A DNA stretch of 19,591 nucleotides from Planctomycetota bacterium (lineage in GTDB: Bacteria; Planctomycetota; GCA-002687715), in NCBI GenBank assembly GCA_013213915.1, contig JABSRK010000023.1, positions 1 to 19,591 on the forward strand. The letters are read 5' to 3'. Below the pieces are notes generated by a model. It was not told the DNA's origin, ran no database searches, and worked only from the letters and a program-made list of their open reading frames with translations. Below, in pieces: positions 15,886 to 19,591 of the stretch (position 1 is the first letter of the stretch; every line of letters begins with the position of its first letter). A program made the translations under genes and the position numbers.

Positions 15886-18618
15886 TCAGCTGGCGGCGAC
15901 CGGCTCGACCCGCACCGGGCAGACCTTGAGCTCCGGCGTATGGGTGGTCGGGTCGTAGCCCGATCCGGTCAGGACGTTCACGGGGGTGTCCTTGAAGCTG
16001 AAGCTCGTGAACACGGTTCCCGGCCGCGACTTGGTGGTCGCCTTGACGACGATGTCTATAGCGCCGCGGGGGCTCGACATCCGGCACGGTTCTCCGTCGG
16101 CGAGACCGAGGCGGGTGACGTCGTCCGGGTGCATCTCGAGGGACTCGCCGGGGAGGAAGTATTCCATGCCGCCGGAGCGACCCGTCTGGGTATGGGTGTG
16201 GTAGCTCTGCAGGCGGCGACCCGTGGTGAGCCACAGGGGGTAGTCGTCGTTGATGGTCTCGGCGGGATCCCTGTACGTGGTGCAAGAGAAGATGCCTCGC
16301 CCGTTCTCGAAGCCGGTCTCGTGCAGCCGCGGCGTGCCCGGGTGGTGCTTGTCGGGGACCGGCCAGTGGTACTCGCCCTCGTCGATGCGGTCCCAATCGA
16401 GGCCGTTGTACAGGGGCGAGACCTCACAGAGCTCGTTGAACACGTCCTTCGCCGACTCGTATTCGAAGCCTTCGAAGCCAAGCCGGCGGGCGATCTGGCT
16501 GACGATCCACCAGTCGGGCTTCGCGTCGCCCTGAGCTGGAACGGCCGCGCGCAGACGCTGCACGCGGCGCTCGGTGTTCGTGCAGACGCCGTCGGTCTCG
16601 GCCCACGATGTGGCCGGGAAGACGACGTGCGCGAGCTTGGCGGTCTCGGTCAGGAAGATGTCGATGACGACCAGGTGTTCGAGGCTCTCCAGTGCGTGCT
16701 GGCAGTGATTGCGATCGGGATCGCTCAGCAGCGTGTTCTCGCCGTCTATCATCATTCCAAAGATGCTCTCGCCGCAGCGTTCGAGCGCCGTGACCTTGGT
16801 CATGCCGAGCTCGAGGTCGACCTTGGTGCCCCAGATGCGCTCGAATTTCTCCTGGTGCTCGGGATCGTCAACGGCCTGGAAGCCCGGGTAGTTGTTCGGA
16901 AGGGCGCCGCAGTCGCCGGCGCCCTGGATGTTGTTCTGCCCGCGCATCGGGTTGATGCCCGTGCCTTCCCTGCCGATGTGCCCGGTCATGAGCGTCAGGT
17001 TGCAGAGGCTCTTGACGTTGTCGACGCCGCAGATGTGCTCGGTGATGCCCAGCGTGTAGTAGATGGCGGATCGATCGGCCTTGGCGTAGAGCCGGGCAGC
17101 CTTCTCGATGTCCTCCGGCGGGACCTCGCAGATGGGCGCGGCCCACTCGGGGGGAAATCCCTTGACGTGTTCGACGAACTCTTCGAGCCCGGTCGTCCGT
17201 TCGTCGGTGAACGTCTTGTTGACGAGGTCCTCGCGTGCGATGACGTGGGCCATGGCGAGGAGGAGCGCCGTGTCCGATCCGACCCGGATGGGCAGGTACA
17301 CGTCCGCTTGCTTGGCGAGGTCGATGTGCCGCGGGTCCACGACGATCAGCTTCGACCCGGCGGCCACCGCCTTCTTGATGCCCGTCGCGGCGACGGGATG
17401 GCACTCAGTCATGTTCGTGCCGATGCAGAAGATCACATCGGGCTTGTCCATGTCCGCGAGGGGGTTCGTCATCGCCCCGCGTCCGATGGTTGCCGCCAGA
17501 CCGGCGACGGTGGGGGCGTGTCACGCACGCGAACAGTTATCGATGTGGTTGAGCCCCCATCCTGCGCGCATGATCTTCTGCATGGTGTACGCGGCTTCGT
17601 GGGGCGCCCGCCCGGACGCGACGGCGTAGAGCGCCTCGCGTCCGTGACGTTCGACGACCCCGCGGAAACCGTCCGCTGCGCGATCGAGGGCGGCGTCCCA
17701 GCTCGCGGGGTGCAGCTCCCCGTCGTCGCCGCGCACCAGCGGGGTCTTGAGCCGGTCGTCGTGCTGAACGAATCCGAAAGCGAACTGGCCCTTGACGCAG
17801 AGCGCGCCCTCGTTGGCCGGGCCGTCCATGGCGGGCTGAACGCCGACGAGCCTGTCGCCCTTGGTGACCAGGTCGACCGAGCACCCCACACCGCAGTACG
17901 GACAAATGGTGCGGGTCTTCTCGATGTCGCCGGGAACGTCGGCGTTGGCGAGAGCCTTCTTGTCCGCCAGCGCGCCCGTCGGACAGGTCTGGATGCACTG
18001 CCCACAGAACGTGCAATCGGAGTCGCGCAGCAGGCCGTTGAACTCGGTCGTGATCTTGGTGTCGAAGCCGCGGTTCATGACGCTGATGGCGTAGTCGCCT
18101 TCCTGCTCGGCACAGACCCGGACGCATCGGTAGCAGGAGATGCACTGGTCGTAGTCGCGCAGGATGAACGGGTTGTCGTCGTCCTCGCGGCTGTGTCCGG
18201 ACTTCTTGCCCTGGAAGCGCCCGCGGTCGGCGTCGTAGCGGTCGACGAGGGTCTTCATCTCCTGGGATGCGTACCCCGACAGCTCGTCCACGGCGACCTG
18301 CCGATTCTCGGACACGACGAGCTCCAGCAGGGTGCGCCGGTGCTTCTCGATCGCTCCGGTCTCCGTGCGGACCTTCATCCCTGGTGTCGCCCGGGTCGTG
18401 CAAGACGCTACCGGGTTGCGCGCACCCTCGAGCTCGACGACGCAGAGCCGGCATCCTCCGAACGGATCGAGGCGGGGGTCGTAGCACAGGGTCGGGACGT
18501 CCTTCTGGTGTCGAGAGCAGATCTCGTACAGCGTCTCCCCGTCGGCGAACGGGACGTCCGTGCCGTCGATGTTGACGGTGGCGTTCGCGGCTGTTCCTTC
18601 TTCGCCGCGCTGAATCAT
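15886..18618 (-). CDS. fdhA: Selenocysteine-containing formate dehydrogenase, alpha (Mo/W-bis-PGD) subunit
   Basis: The enzyme interconverts formate and CO2 at a molybdenum or tungsten bis-pterin centre, passing electrons through Fe-S clusters to the NuoF-like subunit encoded upstream. It has 910 residues: a [2Fe-2S] domain (C45, C56, C59, C73), two [4Fe-4S] clusters (C159/C162/C165/C169 and C202/C205/C208/C212), the catalytic-domain cluster (C239, C242, C246, C274), then the molybdopterin domains. An in-frame TGA at 17521-17523 is codon 366, in CSRA-U-HAPTVAGLA, where the family has Cys or Sec followed by His. The frame and homology continue unbroken (GAMTNPL, GREGTGINPMRGQNNIQGA), so I read it as selenocysteine. 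Conventional calling would split it into 17521-18618 and 15886-17472. Start ATG 18618 overlaps the preceding TGA as ATGA. The extra His/Cys-ligated cluster motif of NuoG-like N-termini is not seen. Confidence 0.93.
17492..17523 (-). promoter_or_regulatory. Selenocysteine UGA with bacterial SECIS hairpin
   Basis: The UGA codon is at 17523-17521 on the minus strand. Twelve bases further on, 17508-17492 folds into a stem of GUCGCC against GGCGGC (five Watson-Crick pairs and one U-G) with the loop GGUCU at 17502-17498. In E. coli fdhF the SECIS loop also contains GGUCU, and the GGU CUG codons are the 7th and 8th after UGA, exactly as here. SelB binds this loop to deliver Sec-tRNA. Confidence 0.9.
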
Positions 18619-19591
18619 GACGTCTTGCCCTTCACGTGTCCCTCGATCTGGTCCGGAAACCATCGTGCCAGACTCTCGGTGATGAGGGGGGCGGCCATGC
18701 CGAGCCCGCAGGCGCTGGTGGCCTTCATCGTGTCGCCGATGTCACTGACCTCTTCCTGCCAGGAGTCGAGGGCGGGCGGGCCACCGCCGTTGAGGCGCTC
18801 AGTCAGCCGCTCCGTCCCGATCCGGCAGGGGAAGCACTTCCCGCACGACTCGTGGGCGAAGAACTCCATGGCCGAGTGAGCGACGGCGACCATGTCTCGG
18901 GAATCGTCCAGGACCATGATTCCCCCGGCGCCGAGGAACGAGTCGTAGGCGCGGATGCTCGGTTCGTCCAGGGTGACGTGGAGCCCCTCCTTGGCGAGGA
19001 AGCCGCCGGACAGACCGGCCATGGTGACGGCCTGGATCACGCGCCCGTCCGGAGCGCCGCCGGCCCATTCGTTCAGGAGTTCCGGCAGCGGAAAACCGAG
19101 CGGGACTTCGTAGTTGCCCGGACGTCGTATGTCGCCGGAGAGACTGATGACCTTCGTGCCGGCGTGGTCGGCGTCGCCGAGTTCGCGATACCAGTCGGCG
19201 CCCCGGGAGAGGATCGGCGGGACCGATGACAGCGTCTCGACGTTGTTGACGACGGTGGGCAGATCCTCGTACCCGCGCGTGACGGGGAAGGGAGGACGGT
19301 CGCGGGGGAACGGGTGCTTGCCCTCGAGGCTGTTCAGCAGAGACGTTTCTTCGCCGCAAATGTACGCCCCGCCGCCACGCCGTACCCAGAGGTCGAACCC
19401 TGTTTCGCCGCCGATCAGGCCCGCGCCCCGCGCCTCTTCGAGCGCTCGTTCGAGGATGCCCTCGGTCTCGGGATATTCGTAGCGCAGGTAGATGAACCCC
19501 CGCGTCGCGCCCGTGGCGTGGGCCGCGATCGCCATGCCTTCGATGACCGCGTGCGGATCGAGGTCCATCAGCGTGCGATCCTTGAAGCAGC
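18615..19591 (-). CDS. fdhB: NuoF-like NADH/FMN subunit of formate dehydrogenase (beta), 5' partial
   Basis: This is the diaphorase subunit (NuoF/FdsB/HoxF type) that binds FMN, NAD(H) and a [4Fe-4S] cluster and links the formate dehydrogenase to NAD. About 325 C-terminal residues are in the window. The conserved FKDR just before the ATG at 19568 shows that the coding frame continues past the right edge, so 19568 is not the start; the FMN-binding N-terminal glycine-rich segment is outside. Seen here: GGGAYICGEETSLLNSLEG, RPPFPVTRGYEDLPTVVNNVETL, an SLBB-type region, and the cluster motif ESCGKCFPCRIG with a distant fourth Cys in SACGLG. Its stop overlaps the fdhA start by 4 bases (ATGA), so the two subunits are translationally coupled. 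Bifurcating or hydrogenase-linked complexes use close relatives, so the final electron acceptor is not certain. Confidence 0.93.
   Translation of the reverse strand, partial: CFKDRTLMDLDPHAVIEGMAIAAHATGATRGFIYLRYEYPETEGILERALEEARGAGLIGGETGFDLWVRRGGGAYICGEETSLLNSLEGKHPFPRDRPPFPVTRGYEDLPTVVNNVETLSSVPPILSRGADWYRELGDADHAGTKVISLSGDIRRPGNYEVPLGFPLPELLNEWAGGAPDGRVIQAVTMAGLSGGFLAKEGLHVTLDEPSIRAYDSFLGAGGIMVLDDSRDMVAVAHSAMEFFAHESCGKCFPCRIGTERLTERLNGGGPPALDSWQEEVSDIGDTMKATSACGLGMAAPLITESLARWFPDQIEGHVKGKTS

Noticed and set aside
17521..17523. Stop codon in fdhA as a nonsense mutation or pseudogene
   Set aside because: The stop sits precisely at the active-site Sec/Cys position, the frame and homology continue directly, and a SECIS-type hairpin follows. 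Selenocysteine explains all of this better.
15586..18879. Very long plus-strand open frame (1097 codons) antisense to the FDH and M20 genes
   Set aside because: It has no recognisable domain or motif and lies exactly antisense to genes with strong family motifs. Long antisense frames are expected in GC-rich coding DNA with this codon bias.

Overview
The window is GC-rich bacterial DNA, gene-dense, with short intergenic gaps. It almost certainly comes from a planctomycete or close relative. Two complete copies of the PSCyt1/DUF1549/DUF1553 + DUF1501 gene pair lie side by side, a signature of Planctomycetota and some Verrucomicrobiota. A Tat-exported intradiol dioxygenase-like protein, a secreted L-type lectin and a VCBS/FG-GAP lipoprotein fit the same picture of a large exported proteome. 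I see no tRNA, rRNA, insertion sequence or CRISPR array.

Layout. (1) Positions 1-665, +: APS kinase, open at the left edge and probably the C-terminal half of a CysN-CysC fusion (sulfate activation). (2) 757-6528, +: a two-gene module, a 1445-aa cytochrome-like PSCyt1/DUF1549/DUF1553 protein carrying large low-complexity insertions, then a Tat-exported DUF1501 protein. (3) 6549-10870, -: a second copy of this module facing the first tail-to-tail, its two genes overlapping by ATGA. (4) 10975-12995, +: exported intradiol dioxygenase-like protein and a secreted L-type lectin. (5) 13023-14654, -: a lipoprotein with seven calcium-binding repeats, predicted to be a beta-propeller. (6) 14704-19591, -: a formate dehydrogenase operon (NuoF-like NADH/FMN subunit cut by the right edge, then the molybdenum/tungsten catalytic subunit, then an M20 deacylase).

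The most important observation is that the formate dehydrogenase catalytic subunit is one gene interrupted by an in-frame TGA at the active-site position, followed by a GGUCU-loop hairpin placed exactly as in the E. coli fdhF SECIS element. It is therefore a selenoprotein of 910 residues, not two genes or a pseudogene. The second notable feature is the 1445-aa protein: aligned to its neighbour paralog, the same small beta-rich domain is split by three low-complexity inserts (K/P/S/G-rich, R/G/S-rich, and R/G/S with NFDP repeats), and a further Gly/Arg tract lies upstream.

Functionally the window combines sulfate activation, NAD-linked formate oxidation (or CO2 reduction) and a surface/periplasmic set of haem-type, lectin and propeller proteins. 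That set is plausibly concerned with complex organic matter, but its substrates cannot be read from the sequence.
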